DNA of 64,000 nucleotides. Origin: Alphaproteobacteria bacterium. Its GTDB lineage: Bacteria; Pseudomonadota; Alphaproteobacteria; CAAHEQ01; UBA3637. The translations under genes were made by a program, and so were the position numbers. How positions within the stretch are numbered: the stretch's first letter is position 1; each line of letters starts with the position of its first letter. Below are positions 10,126 through 18,858 of the stretch, piece by piece. Where the stretch lies: assembly GCA_015062245.1 (NCBI GenBank), contig SUVA01000005.1:1-64000 (forward strand), read 5' to 3'. The notes beneath the pieces were generated by a model. The model was not told the DNA's origin, did not search any database, and saw nothing but the letters and a program-made list of their open reading frames with translations.

Positions 10126-10737
10126 TTAAAATCTATAAAAAGCCTTTTCCTGACCAATTGTTGTTGATTTTCCATGCCCCGGATAAACAATTGTTCCATC
10201 GGGCAAAGTGTTTAAAAGTTCTTTTAAGCTGTTTATCATTTGTTGCTGACTGCTAAAAGGCAAATCTGTGCGACCATGTGTTTGAAAAAATAAAGTATCA
10301 CCCGAAAACAAATGATTTTGAATCAAAAAGCACACACCGCCCGGCGTATGCCCCGGTGTTTCAATGATTTGAATTTTTTCTTTTCCGATATATAAAGGTG
10401 TATTTTTATCAAAAAAAACATCAATTTGGGGAACTTTAGTATGGGGCAAGCCCACAAAATCCATAAATTCATTTATTTTTTCCAATAAGACCTTATCGGC
10501 CTTATGCAAGTAAGACTTTGCATTATTTTGCTTTGATTTTCCGATACCTGTAAAATGGTCAAAGTGCCCATGCGTTAAAAGAATATATTTTAATGTTGCA
10601 TTTTGGGATTGAATAAATTCCAAAATATCATCCCATGAGTCGCTACAATCTATCAAAACCGCTTCATGCGATTCTTCATCAATAACGACATAGTTGTTAT
10701 TCCCCAAAGGGCCTTTTATGAATTTTTTTATAATCAT
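10126..10737 (-). CDS. MBL-fold metallo-hydrolase (glyoxalase II-like)
   Basis: LLTHGHFDHFTG, GHTPGGVCF, FSGDTLF, VYPGHG motifs. Confidence 0.9.
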   Translation of the reverse strand: MIIKKFIKGPLGNNNYVVIDEESHEAVLIDCSDSWDDILEFIQSQNATLKYILLTHGHFDHFTGIGKSKQNNAKSYLHKADKVLLEKINEFMDFVGLPHTKVPQIDVFFDKNTPLYIGKEKIQIIETPGHTPGGVCFLIQNHLFSGDTLFFQTHGRTDLPFSSQQQMINSLKELLNTLPDGTIVYPGHGKSTTIGQEKAFYRF

Positions 10738-10803
10738 TTTCTCTACCTTTTTAAAAGGTAGTTTTAAAGTATTTTATCACCAATGTCAAGAAAAAAACAG
10801 ACT

Positions 10804-10889
10804 TGGTGCCCAAGAAGGGACTCGAACCCCCACCCCTTGCGGGACTCGCACCTGAAACGAGCGCGTCTACCAATTCCGCCACCTGGGCA
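10804..10889 (-). tRNA. tRNA-Leu (CAG)
   Basis: Reverse complement TGCCCAGGTGGCGGAATTGGTAGACGCGCTCGTTTCAGGTGCGAG...long variable arm...GGTTCGAGTCC...TGGGCACCA. Confidence 0.92.
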
Positions 10890-10942
10890 CAGGCAAGATT
10901 TTAACCGACCCAGAACAAAAAGTCAAGTTTTTTTTGAATTTC

Positions 10943-11929
10943 TTACGATCTCTTGATAAGTTTTTTCATGGCTTGAGCCAGCTTAACCACCTTTTGATCC
11001 CTGTACCATTTATGGTTTTGATCAGTATAATTATCCAACAAAGTCCACAATTTGGGTTCACGAACCATTGATAAAAAATATTCTTTTTTCAAGGCCGGCG
11101 TACGGTGTTTTTGTTTAATTTCTTCCAAAGAACAATTTGATTTTCCATCGCAAACCAAGATCAACGAGTTCATCAACAAAGAACGAACAGTATCACGTCG
11201 GATATTACCGGTTTTACATTCTTTTTGGGCGGTTTTAAAATCAGCTTGACGAATAGCACGTTGAAATTTCGGATAAGTCGCTTTGTATTTATTAAAACCC
11301 AAATTATAAATTAAATCCACCACAACCATTTGGGCCGATGGGGGCAATTGAAATAAATTCGGATGCAATTCACTGGCTTTTTGAATGCAAAAATTTGAAG
11401 CATAAGTATTGGCTATTTTTAATGTTTGTCTTGGGATTAAGAATAAATCTTTTTTCCATGCTCTGTTTCTTGGATCCGGCAAATCACCTTTACAATCTTT
11501 TAACTTGACATTTTTGACTGAGGCAACTTCGGGAAATTCAGCAAAAGTTTTGAGATTTTTCCAATCGGCATTGGCCATTTTGGTTATTTTTTTCAAATTT
11601 CTTAAAGAAAGCGACTTACCTTTTTTTAAGGAAATTTTAATGGCGCTCAGGTTATCCAAATTTTTAAAATCCTTAAAGTGCACACCACAACCTATGGTCG
11701 CAGAATCTTTTTCCTTATAACAAAAAGGAATGTTTCCTTCCACCTGCTCGCACAAAGGCATATATATTTTACATAATTTATCCGACGGTGATTCAGCTCG
11801 TTGTGTAATTGGTGAAACTTCTTTATCCGAGGAAAATTCTTCAATAACGGGACCCGCTGCCACGGACAGGGTCATACCGGCCAAAAGAGAACGAATAGTC
11901 TTTTTTGTTTTTGCTGAAAAAAATTGCAT
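10943..11929 (-). CDS. Lysozyme/muramidase-like protein (GH24-like)
   Basis: DSATIGCGVHF and VDLIYNLGFNKYKATYPKFQRAIRQADF resemble phage-type lysozymes. Confidence 0.6.
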   Translation of the reverse strand: MQFFSAKTKKTIRSLLAGMTLSVAAGPVIEEFSSDKEVSPITQRAESPSDKLCKIYMPLCEQVEGNIPFCYKEKDSATIGCGVHFKDFKNLDNLSAIKISLKKGKSLSLRNLKKITKMANADWKNLKTFAEFPEVASVKNVKLKDCKGDLPDPRNRAWKKDLFLIPRQTLKIANTYASNFCIQKASELHPNLFQLPPSAQMVVVDLIYNLGFNKYKATYPKFQRAIRQADFKTAQKECKTGNIRRDTVRSLLMNSLILVCDGKSNCSLEEIKQKHRTPALKKEYFLSMVREPKLWTLLDNYTDQNHKWYRDQKVVKLAQAMKKLIKRS

Positions 11930-11940
11930 ATTACCCCCTT

Positions 11941-12303
11941 TTACACACGACCATAGATATCTTCATATCTTTGAATATCGTTTTCATCCAAAGTATCACC
12001 CGTTTGAACTTCAATAAAGACAACAGGAAAATCTGTTTTATTTTCCATACGGTGTTTTTGTTGTTTTTCAATATATATGTGTGTATCCTGTGGCGTATCA
12101 AATGTTTCATCATCCAAAGTAACAGTTCCTGTCCCGCTGGCAATTATCCAATGTTCCGAACGAAACTCATGCGATTGTAATGATAATTTTTGATGGGGAT
12201 TGACAATAATTCTTTTAACAATATAGTTTGAACCAACAGCCAACACTTCCCAAGTTCCCCAAGGACGTTCGCCCATTTCACCGACTTTATAACTGACAGA
12301 CAT
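11941..12303 (-). CDS. Cupin, mannose-6-phosphate isomerase type II-like
   Basis: GERPWGTWEVL...VNPHQKLSLQSHEFRSEHWIIASGTGTVT...IYIEKQQKHRMEN; start refined to MSVSYK. Confidence 0.8.
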   Translation of the reverse strand: MSVSYKVGEMGERPWGTWEVLAVGSNYIVKRIIVNPHQKLSLQSHEFRSEHWIIASGTGTVTLDDETFDTPQDTHIYIEKQQKHRMENKTDFPVVFIEVQTGDTLDENDIQRYEDIYGRV

Positions 12304-12436
12304 AAAAAACTCCTTTTGTATAGGAATCAGGTTAGCCTTTTCATTTTGAAAAATCAAGCAAAAAAGCAAAATTTGAAAAAATATTTCTTTTTTAGATTGA
12401 CAAGTTGAAAAAAATTTGATATAGTGTAGTTATCTT

Positions 12437-12513
12437 GGATGTGTAGCTCAGGTGGTTAGAGCGTTACGTTGACATCGTAAAGGTCGCAAGTCCGAGTCTT
12501 GCCACATCCACCA
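12437..12513 (+). tRNA. tRNA-Val (GAC), left island junction; T-loop TCCGAGT
   Basis: GGATGTG...TTACGTTGACATCGTAA...GCAAGTCCGAGTCTTGC CACATCCACCA; acceptor stem fully paired, T-loop has C at the normally invariant U55. Confidence 0.88.
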
Positions 12514-12558
12514 GTAAAATCAAGGGTTTCAGAGTTTTCTGAATTTTTTTTTATTTCT

Positions 12559-12582
12559 CGGTTCAACACTGGTTCAACATTT
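12559..12582 (+). repeat. Arm-type repeat, left end (CGGTTCAACACTGGTTCAACATTT)
   Basis: 24 bp, one mismatch to 30592-30615; internally two GGTTCAACA units. Confidence 0.8.
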
Positions 12583-12675
12583 TAAAAAAGAAGTTTCCTA
12601 ATTCTCCTTGAAAAAAAGAGGAAAATAGTGTATAATTCGCATCCAAATTTTAACCCCAAACAAGGAGAGTATACT

Positions 12676-13647
12676 ATGAAACCATTTTCTATGCAAGAAG
12701 TTCATGATGGATTGATGAACGAACAGAATGATGTTCTTTTTATTGAAGAAAGAGATTTTAAGGATAAAAACCTTTCACGTATCATAAATGAACTTTATAG
12801 ATATGAGCCAGATTGGAAAGGGATTGTCTTTAAAAAATGTTATTTTAATGACGTTTCTTTTGAGGGAATTACTATTGACAAACCCTTAAAATTCAAAGAG
12901 TGTTCGTTTTATGGAGAAGTGTTGTTCAAGAAGTGCAATTTTTGTGAAGATTTATCATTTTTCCGTTCCATTTTTTATAAAACAACGGTTTTTGACAATT
13001 GTTGCTATGCTAATCACTACTTTGATTTTTCAGAGATCCAAACAAGAGAAAGTTGCAAATATTTTGCAATTTTAAACACACAACACAATCAAAAGTTTGA
13101 TAAACCATGCTACACCATATTAGATTTTAGCGATGCTATCTTTCAATCTATTGCTGTTTTCAACGAATTGAAGGATTTAAGTTTTACTTTCGGTAATACA
13201 ACTTTTGGAAATGAATTTTATTTCTCCAATACATTCTTGGGAACAAAAACCATATTCCAGCATGTAAATTATCCAAACGAAAATGGAAATCTGACAAAAA
13301 CTGATTTAAAACGGTGTTTTCAAATTCTGATGTTAGCACTGAAAAACCAATCTGCATTATCATATGATGCAGAAAAAATTAAAGAGCGAATCAAGTTTTT
13401 GGATACAGATAAAACCATTGCGAATAAAGAAATATACACAGAACAAGAAATGTGTGATTATGTTGGAATTGGACGTGCTACTTTCCAACGTCTGAAAACA
13501 CAAGTAAAGCAAGGGGAAAGGCTAACAGAATTGCCAATACCCTGTAAACAAAAACCCCTTCTTTATCCAAGAAGCGAAGTTGAGAAGTTTAAAGAGATTT
13601 GGATAGGTGAAAAAATGGCTGAAAAAGCAAGAAAAAACGAAGAATAA
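12676..13647 (+). CDS. Pentapeptide-repeat-like protein with C-terminal HTH (AlpA/excisionase-like) domain
   Basis: Tandem A/F(x)xxx-type pentapeptides (FKKCYFNDVSFEGITIDKPLKFKECSFYGEVLFKKCNFCEDLSFF) then YTEQEMCDYVGIGRATFQRLKTQVKQGERLTELPIPCKQKPLLYPRSEVEKF; start refined to ATG after AAGGAGAGTATA. Confidence 0.65.
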   Translation: MKPFSMQEVHDGLMNEQNDVLFIEERDFKDKNLSRIINELYRYEPDWKGIVFKKCYFNDVSFEGITIDKPLKFKECSFYGEVLFKKCNFCEDLSFFRSIFYKTTVFDNCCYANHYFDFSEIQTRESCKYFAILNTQHNQKFDKPCYTILDFSDAIFQSIAVFNELKDLSFTFGNTTFGNEFYFSNTFLGTKTIFQHVNYPNENGNLTKTDLKRCFQILMLALKNQSALSYDAEKIKERIKFLDTDKTIANKEIYTEQEMCDYVGIGRATFQRLKTQVKQGERLTELPIPCKQKPLLYPRSEVEKFKEIWIGEKMAEKARKNEE

Positions 13648-13721
13648 TCTTGGAATTCGTTAGAAAATCTTGGATATAGCAATTTTTTCGGAAGTTTTTT
13701 AGAATGTGTTAAAGAAGGAAT

Positions 13722-13750
13722 TATACTCTCCTTGCCAAAAGGAGAGTATA
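13722..13750 (+). promoter_or_regulatory. Perfect 12-bp hairpin sequestering SD and start codon of the 13750 gene
   Basis: TATACTCTCCTT-GCCAA-AAGGAGAGTATA immediately followed by TG of the ATG. Confidence 0.75.
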
Positions 13751-14025
13751 TGTCAATAAAACCATCAAAAGAAAACGATAAAATTAGAAAAAAGTTTATA
13801 AATGTTTGGTCTAAACCATTTTTTCCCAATCTAAACAGGGAAGAATGGCAAAAACTGGAACAACTTATTGTCAATTACAATGATTTTAAAGATGATCAAG
13901 AACATAAGGCAGGGGAAGTTGTCTTAAACGATTATCATATCAAGTTTGAAATTAAGGAAGAAGAAAAGTTAGTCAGGGAGAAATACCTCTTGCTTTCCTG
14001 TCAAGAACAGGATGAGTCAAAATAA
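13750..14025 (+). CDS. Hypothetical protein
   Basis: ORF with ATG at 13750 directly after AAGGAGAGTAT; no recognised domain. Confidence 0.55.
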   Translation: MSIKPSKENDKIRKKFINVWSKPFFPNLNREEWQKLEQLIVNYNDFKDDQEHKAGEVVLNDYHIKFEIKEEEKLVREKYLLLSCQEQDESK

Positions 14026-14138
14026 TACTAAAAAATATCCTATTTTGGTTAAAAATGTGAAAGTTTTTGCAAAAAATGCTTGATATAATCAAATTTTTGG
14101 TTTATAATAGTAAGTGTAAGTTGAAAGGGAAAAGAAAA

Positions 14139-15419
14139 ATGCTCTCATATTTTACTATTAAAAACTTCAAATCTATTCTTGATTTAACTTTGGATTTATC
14201 CTTTGCAGAAGGTAAAGCACCTAATGGTTATGAGGAAAGCGAGTTTCTGCCATTTGTTGGCGTAAAAACTCGCTATGTGCCAACATTGGCATTATTTGGA
14301 GCAAATGCTTCTGGTAAAACGAACATTCTATATGCCTTAAATCTCTTCCAATCAACAGTATTACGTGGCGTTGGCGGTTTATATGTCCCCAATAAATTGA
14401 ACCACAAATACGATTCAACCGCTTTTGAGGTTGGACTTGATTTAGAGGGCAAGAAATACATCTATACAATAGAATATAACCAATATGGTATTATTCATGA
14501 AGGATTATATAAGAAGAATAAGCAGGAAGTTATCTATGAGATTCACAATGGGGAAACATCGTTTGATGGTATTGCGACAAAAGAATATACCTCTCAACGC
14601 CTGAAAGAGATTTTTAAGGTAGAGTGTCAAAACGAAAATAAACAGCAATGGTTGCCATTTTTGACTTGTTTATGCAAAAACTATAAACGGTTAAATAAGG
14701 TTATCATTTCAGTTGGCAATTATCTTCTCTTTGGTATAGAGGTATATATCAAGAACAATGTTCCTTTGCCTGTTGGATTGGAAAAATTGGCAAAAGTTGA
14801 TACACCAGAAACAATATCCAATGCTTTTGAAAAGATAACAACTATCTTAAAGAAGTTGGATATTGACATCAACAAAATGACCTTGGATAGGAAGTATCAA
14901 ACCATTGAAGATCCAAACAAACCACTCAATATAGAAGCAAGAGAAGGCACTTTCTTTGGCAGAAAGAACAATATGCTGATAATGGATGAAATCCGTTCTT
15001 ATCATACAGATACTAATGGAAATGAAGTTGTTTTCAACTTTTCAGAAGAATCGGAAGGAACACGCACATTATCGGGTCTATTAGGTATCTGTTTATCAGC
15101 ATTGGAAGATGGAAAAGTTGTTTTTGTTGATGAATTAGAAAACTCATTACATCCTCGCCTGTTAAAAGAGATTATCCGTTTGTTTAAGGATAAGAGATAC
15201 AATACAAAGAATGCTCAATTGGTTTTTACCGCTCATAATACGGATATTTTAGATGATGATTTAATCAGGGTTTCCGAAGTAGGTATCGTCAGCAAGACGA
15301 TGAAAGAGGGTTCTACGATTAAAAGAATATCCGACTTTGAGGGAATCAGGAATGTGTATAATTTCAGGAAACAATACTTAAATGGTTTGTTCTCTGGATT
15401 GCCTTATCCCTACATTTAA
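14139..15419 (+). CDS. AAA-family ATP-binding protein, RloA/AbiL-like (SMC/RecF-type ATPase)
   Basis: FTIKNFKSI, Walker A LFGANASGKTN, signature SEESEGTRTLSGLLG, Walker B GKVVFVDELENSLHP, H-loop VFTAHNTDILD. Confidence 0.88.
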   Translation: MLSYFTIKNFKSILDLTLDLSFAEGKAPNGYEESEFLPFVGVKTRYVPTLALFGANASGKTNILYALNLFQSTVLRGVGGLYVPNKLNHKYDSTAFEVGLDLEGKKYIYTIEYNQYGIIHEGLYKKNKQEVIYEIHNGETSFDGIATKEYTSQRLKEIFKVECQNENKQQWLPFLTCLCKNYKRLNKVIISVGNYLLFGIEVYIKNNVPLPVGLEKLAKVDTPETISNAFEKITTILKKLDIDINKMTLDRKYQTIEDPNKPLNIEAREGTFFGRKNNMLIMDEIRSYHTDTNGNEVVFNFSEESEGTRTLSGLLGICLSALEDGKVVFVDELENSLHPRLLKEIIRLFKDKRYNTKNAQLVFTAHNTDILDDDLIRVSEVGIVSKTMKEGSTIKRISDFEGIRNVYNFRKQYLNGLFSGLPYPYI

Positions 15420-15428
15420 GGAGTTCAA

Positions 15429-16025
15429 ATGACAGCACCCAAACGACCATACATTATCATTTGTGAAGGAAACTCGGAATATGCTTATATTCAGAAATTG
15501 AACCGCTTTTTAGTAGAAAATAATTATAACTTCACATTGATTGCTAAAATCGTTGGGACTGGGCATTACAAATCCGTTCAGAAAAAATATCTTTACGAAC
15601 ATAAAAATAATCCAAAATTACCGATTAAAATTTGGGTTGATAAAGACACTTATGTCCGAAATGATGAAGGAGATAGAGATAATTATGAACATAAATCATC
15701 AACTGATTTCTTATTCAGTATAATGAACTTTGAGGATTTCTTGGCACTTCATACAGATGAAAAAACTCTGGAAAACTGGTTTCAGATATGTTCCCGTAAG
15801 AGACACCATATTAGCCCCATGAAAGAAGCAGAGTATCTACCGTTAGTGAAAGAGCATTTGTTCCCTAATTATACCAAGGGTGATATTCCGTTTGAAATTA
15901 CATCAGAAAAATTGGAACAACTCTTTAAGCAAAAGAACAATCCTAAATACTTCTTCCGTTGCGGATTTGCTGATTTACTAGAAGAATTGATGAAAGAAAG
16001 TAAAAAATCATCTAAATCAGCTTGA
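15429..16025 (+). CDS. RloB-like (Toprim-like) protein
   Basis: IIICEGNSEYAYIQKLNRFL, WVDKD, MNFEDFLALH; directly downstream of the RloA-like ATPase. Confidence 0.8.
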   Translation: MTAPKRPYIIICEGNSEYAYIQKLNRFLVENNYNFTLIAKIVGTGHYKSVQKKYLYEHKNNPKLPIKIWVDKDTYVRNDEGDRDNYEHKSSTDFLFSIMNFEDFLALHTDEKTLENWFQICSRKRHHISPMKEAEYLPLVKEHLFPNYTKGDIPFEITSEKLEQLFKQKNNPKYFFRCGFADLLEELMKESKKSSKSA

Positions 16026-16078
16026 CTCTTGGATTAAAATACTGTATTCCATGGCGACTTAAAAGAAAGGAGTCGCAA

Positions 16079-16366
16079 ATGGATTACAAAAAGCATCAAA
16101 AAATAAATGATCAACTTCGTCAGAAACAAGATGTCATTTACCTGTCCAAAGGGGTTCAACAGTATTCTTCCGAAGAAGTGGGAGAAATCATGGAAAAAGT
16201 GAGAACCTTTAATGATTTTACCATCAAGAATGATCCCTTTAAGGAACATGACTTCGGACAATTTGAATACAAAGGGCAAACCTTTATGTGGAAGATTGAT
16301 ACCCAGTATCCAAAGAACACACCTTTTAATAAGTATTTAGTTGTCATGAAAGCAGAGGAATATTGA
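16079..16366 (+). CDS. DUF3768-like protein
   Basis: LSKGVQQY...VRTFNDFTIKNDPFKEHDFGQFEYKGQTFMWKIDTQ...KYLVVMKAEEY matches the DUF3768 motif pattern. Confidence 0.75.
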   Translation: MDYKKHQKINDQLRQKQDVIYLSKGVQQYSSEEVGEIMEKVRTFNDFTIKNDPFKEHDFGQFEYKGQTFMWKIDTQYPKNTPFNKYLVVMKAEEY

Positions 16367-16452
16367 TTCCTCTGCCCTTTCTTATCATTCCTTACATCTT
16401 TTAAGGATGTTTAAGATAAATACTCTGTGGTCAAACTACGGAGGAACTTTTT

Positions 16453-16839
16453 ATGTATCACAGCAGTATTTTAATTGATGATTGGTTGGCAGAACCACCC
16501 AAGCCACAACCTCAAATAAACGTTGAATGCCTATCTCAAAATGAAACAGATTATTTGAATAAATGCCTTAAATACATGATGGTTTTAGGAATTGTTCATA
16601 CAAAATCTGAATTTTGCACTCAAATTCTAAAACGATCCCCTGATTATCTATCCATGATTCAATCATCTGGACGAAAACCATCTGTAAGGGCATTACACCA
16701 ATTATTGCTTTCTATGGGGGAAAAGGCAGATGAATACGAAATGAGTTCAGCTCATCAAACACAATTTCATAACCTTCAAAAATTGATTCAAGAAGGCCAA
16801 AATTTCGTTTCTAAACGATTACTGAAAGATTATTATTAA
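16453..16839 (+). CDS. Hypothetical protein
   Basis: 128-aa ORF with upstream GGAGG; no recognised domain. Confidence 0.5.
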   Translation: MYHSSILIDDWLAEPPKPQPQINVECLSQNETDYLNKCLKYMMVLGIVHTKSEFCTQILKRSPDYLSMIQSSGRKPSVRALHQLLLSMGEKADEYEMSSAHQTQFHNLQKLIQEGQNFVSKRLLKDYY

Positions 16840-16843
16840 AATT

Positions 16844-17122
16844 CTATGGATACTTTCGGGCAGTATGTAAAATGGACACAATGACCAACAATTCCGAACT
16901 AACTTGATAGACAATAATGAAAGGTGTATTGGGAACATAGACCTCATACGTTTCTTCCACTCGTCCTGCATGTCCCATGAAGGGTTGAGCTTTTAGGTGG
17001 ATAACGGTCTGTTCAATCCGCTCTATGACTTGCCTTGCCACTACGGGATTTTCGCTGTAAATGTAGTCATATCCAGCGTTTAAATCTTGGATGGCAATGG
17101 GTGTATATTTAACTTTTAACAT
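16844..17122 (-). CDS. ParE/RelE-superfamily toxin
   Basis: YTPIAIQDLNAGYDYIYSENPVVARQVIERIEQTVIHLKAQPFMGHAGRVEETYEVYVPNTPFIIVYQV...ILHTARKYP. Confidence 0.88.
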   Translation of the reverse strand: MLKVKYTPIAIQDLNAGYDYIYSENPVVARQVIERIEQTVIHLKAQPFMGHAGRVEETYEVYVPNTPFIIVYQVSSELLVIVSILHTARKYP

Positions 17123-17355
17123 TAGTCCTGCTTCCATTTTGCAAAGGCATCATTCACTTCTTTATCCGAAGCAAATATACCTTTTTTTGCTTGTTCTACA
17201 CCAGTTTGGATGTGAGCCAGTTGCCATTCCTGCAAAGACAAATAATAATCTATCGCTTCATTGATGATGAAACTTCTATCCCGTTGCTGTTGGTTTGCTA
17301 AAAAATCCAATTTAACTTTTGTTTCTTCGGGTGTTCTGAATGAGAGTGTATTCAT
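17122..17355 (-). CDS. Ribbon-helix-helix antitoxin paired with the ParE/RelE toxin
   Basis: LSFRTPEETKVKLDFLANQQQRDRSFIINEAIDYYLS; overlaps the toxin start. Confidence 0.85.
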   Translation of the reverse strand: MNTLSFRTPEETKVKLDFLANQQQRDRSFIINEAIDYYLSLQEWQLAHIQTGVEQAKKGIFASDKEVNDAFAKWKQD

Positions 17356-17645
17356 GAGTTGCTCCTTTGTATTATATTGTATTACGGTATAATATAACAT
17401 ATTTTTTTGTAGTTGTCAATAATTATTTGTATAAATGTTAAAAAAGTTCTCTTATTTAACATTATCCCGAAAGGCCTTGAAAAATATGAGTATTTTATTT
17501 TGGCAAGATACCCTCCAATTCTGAAATGTATAATTTCATTTAAAAAAATCACTTTTTTTAACATTTAGAGCTTGGCTTTTAAAAAGATCGGCTGTATGAT
17601 CACGGCCCCGTAAAAAAAGGGGTAATTTTAACGAAAGGATCTAAA

Positions 17646-18227
17646 ATGGTAAATCAAATTTTTATTGATGATAAAAAAATTAAAGATATTTTGACTTACA
17701 TTCAAGGGATGAGACATGCCGAACAAATCCGAATGATGTTTCTCTGTTCCCTAAATGGCATGCGTTCTATCAATTTTGCTTATCTTCAAGTGGGGGATGT
17801 TTATACCCCCGACCTAAAGGTTAAAGATGTCATTTGTCTAGATAAGGACAAAAATAAAGGCAAATTCGGGTGTTCTTACTATCTTAATACCCAAATGAAG
17901 AAAGAGTTTAAGGAGTATTTGGGGTATTTAAGGTCTAAAAATGATGAGATTACCCCTGAAACTTACCTTTTTACCTCACAAAAGATGGGAAAACCTTTCA
18001 ATCGTGTTAGCATTAGTAGATTGTTCTCATCCATTTATAGAAAGTTCAACATTGAAGGGGCAAGTCATCTTGGTCGCCATCTGTTCATTAGTCGGTTAGT
18101 CAATGCTGGCACAAATATCTGTATAGTTCAAAAACTCGCTAATCACCGTAATATTTCAGTGACCCAAAGGTATTTTAATTATAACGAAAAAATGCTCTCA
18201 AATGCTGTGGAGAATGTGACGATTTAA
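17646..18227 (+). CDS. Tyrosine recombinase-like protein, catalytic domain only
   Basis: CSLNGMRSINFAYLQVGDV (Arg I), HLGRHLFISRLVNAG (HxxR), LANHRNISVTQRYFNYN (H...Y); 193 aa without an obvious core-binding domain. Confidence 0.8.
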   Translation: MVNQIFIDDKKIKDILTYIQGMRHAEQIRMMFLCSLNGMRSINFAYLQVGDVYTPDLKVKDVICLDKDKNKGKFGCSYYLNTQMKKEFKEYLGYLRSKNDEITPETYLFTSQKMGKPFNRVSISRLFSSIYRKFNIEGASHLGRHLFISRLVNAGTNICIVQKLANHRNISVTQRYFNYNEKMLSNAVENVTI

Positions 18228-18405
18228 CCCTTTTCCACTTCTTGTTCTTTATTCTTCTTTCATTAAAGGGGTGTATTTTGTAGTGTTTATCAACAACCTC
18301 AAGTCCCTTTACAGGTTGATTCTTACCAATTTTAGCAATTTCCTCTAATGACTTTTCTAAAATACTTTTTTCTTTCTTTTTCTTAAAAATATCAAATAGT
18401 TTCAT
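18175..18405 (-). CDS. Small hypothetical protein
   Basis: Lys-rich 76-aa ORF (MKLFDIFKKKKEKS...); overlaps the 3' end of the recombinase antisense. Confidence 0.35.
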   Translation of the reverse strand: MKLFDIFKKKKEKSILEKSLEEIAKIGKNQPVKGLEVVDKHYKIHPFNERRIKNKKWKRVKSSHSPQHLRAFFRYN

Positions 18406-18420
18406 TTTTTCACTCCTATA

Positions 18421-18858
18421 TTATTTCACTTCTATAATTTGTTTGTGATGTTTTTTGGCATATTGGATGACGGAATACGCTCCCCCCATTTCATAACGGA
18501 TGAAGCTGACGATATAATCGGAATGATCCACCACCCAGTGATTTCGCTTGACAATACAGGCACGTTTGGGTGCTTCCTCTACCTCTGGGGGCATTAAAAA
18601 ATCCGTAAATTCGCATTTCAGATACTGCAACTCATTGGGATAACACAACACAGCAACTACTTGTATATGTGGATAAAGTGTTTTGAGGTCACAGACGATT
18701 CGGCTGGATAAAATATCAAATTCGCCATGATTGCCAACATAGAAGGTATCTACCCCTTCGTCTATCAGATTAACAATAGTGGCTCGCAATTTCTGGGCAA
18801 TCTGATCGGATTGTCCATATAAGTCGGCATGTCCAAAAAACGAGCATATTTTGCCCAT
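18421..18858 (-). CDS. SLOG-superfamily (DUF1273/YpsA-like) protein
   Basis: ICSFFGHADLYG...LIDEGVDTFYVGNHGEFDILSSRIVCDLKTLYPHIQVVAVLCY...KRACIVKRNHWVVDHSDYIVSFIRYEMGGAYSVIQYAKKHHKQIIEV; start refined to MGKICSFFG. Confidence 0.8.
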   Translation of the reverse strand: MGKICSFFGHADLYGQSDQIAQKLRATIVNLIDEGVDTFYVGNHGEFDILSSRIVCDLKTLYPHIQVVAVLCYPNELQYLKCEFTDFLMPPEVEEAPKRACIVKRNHWVVDHSDYIVSFIRYEMGGAYSVIQYAKKHHKQIIEVK

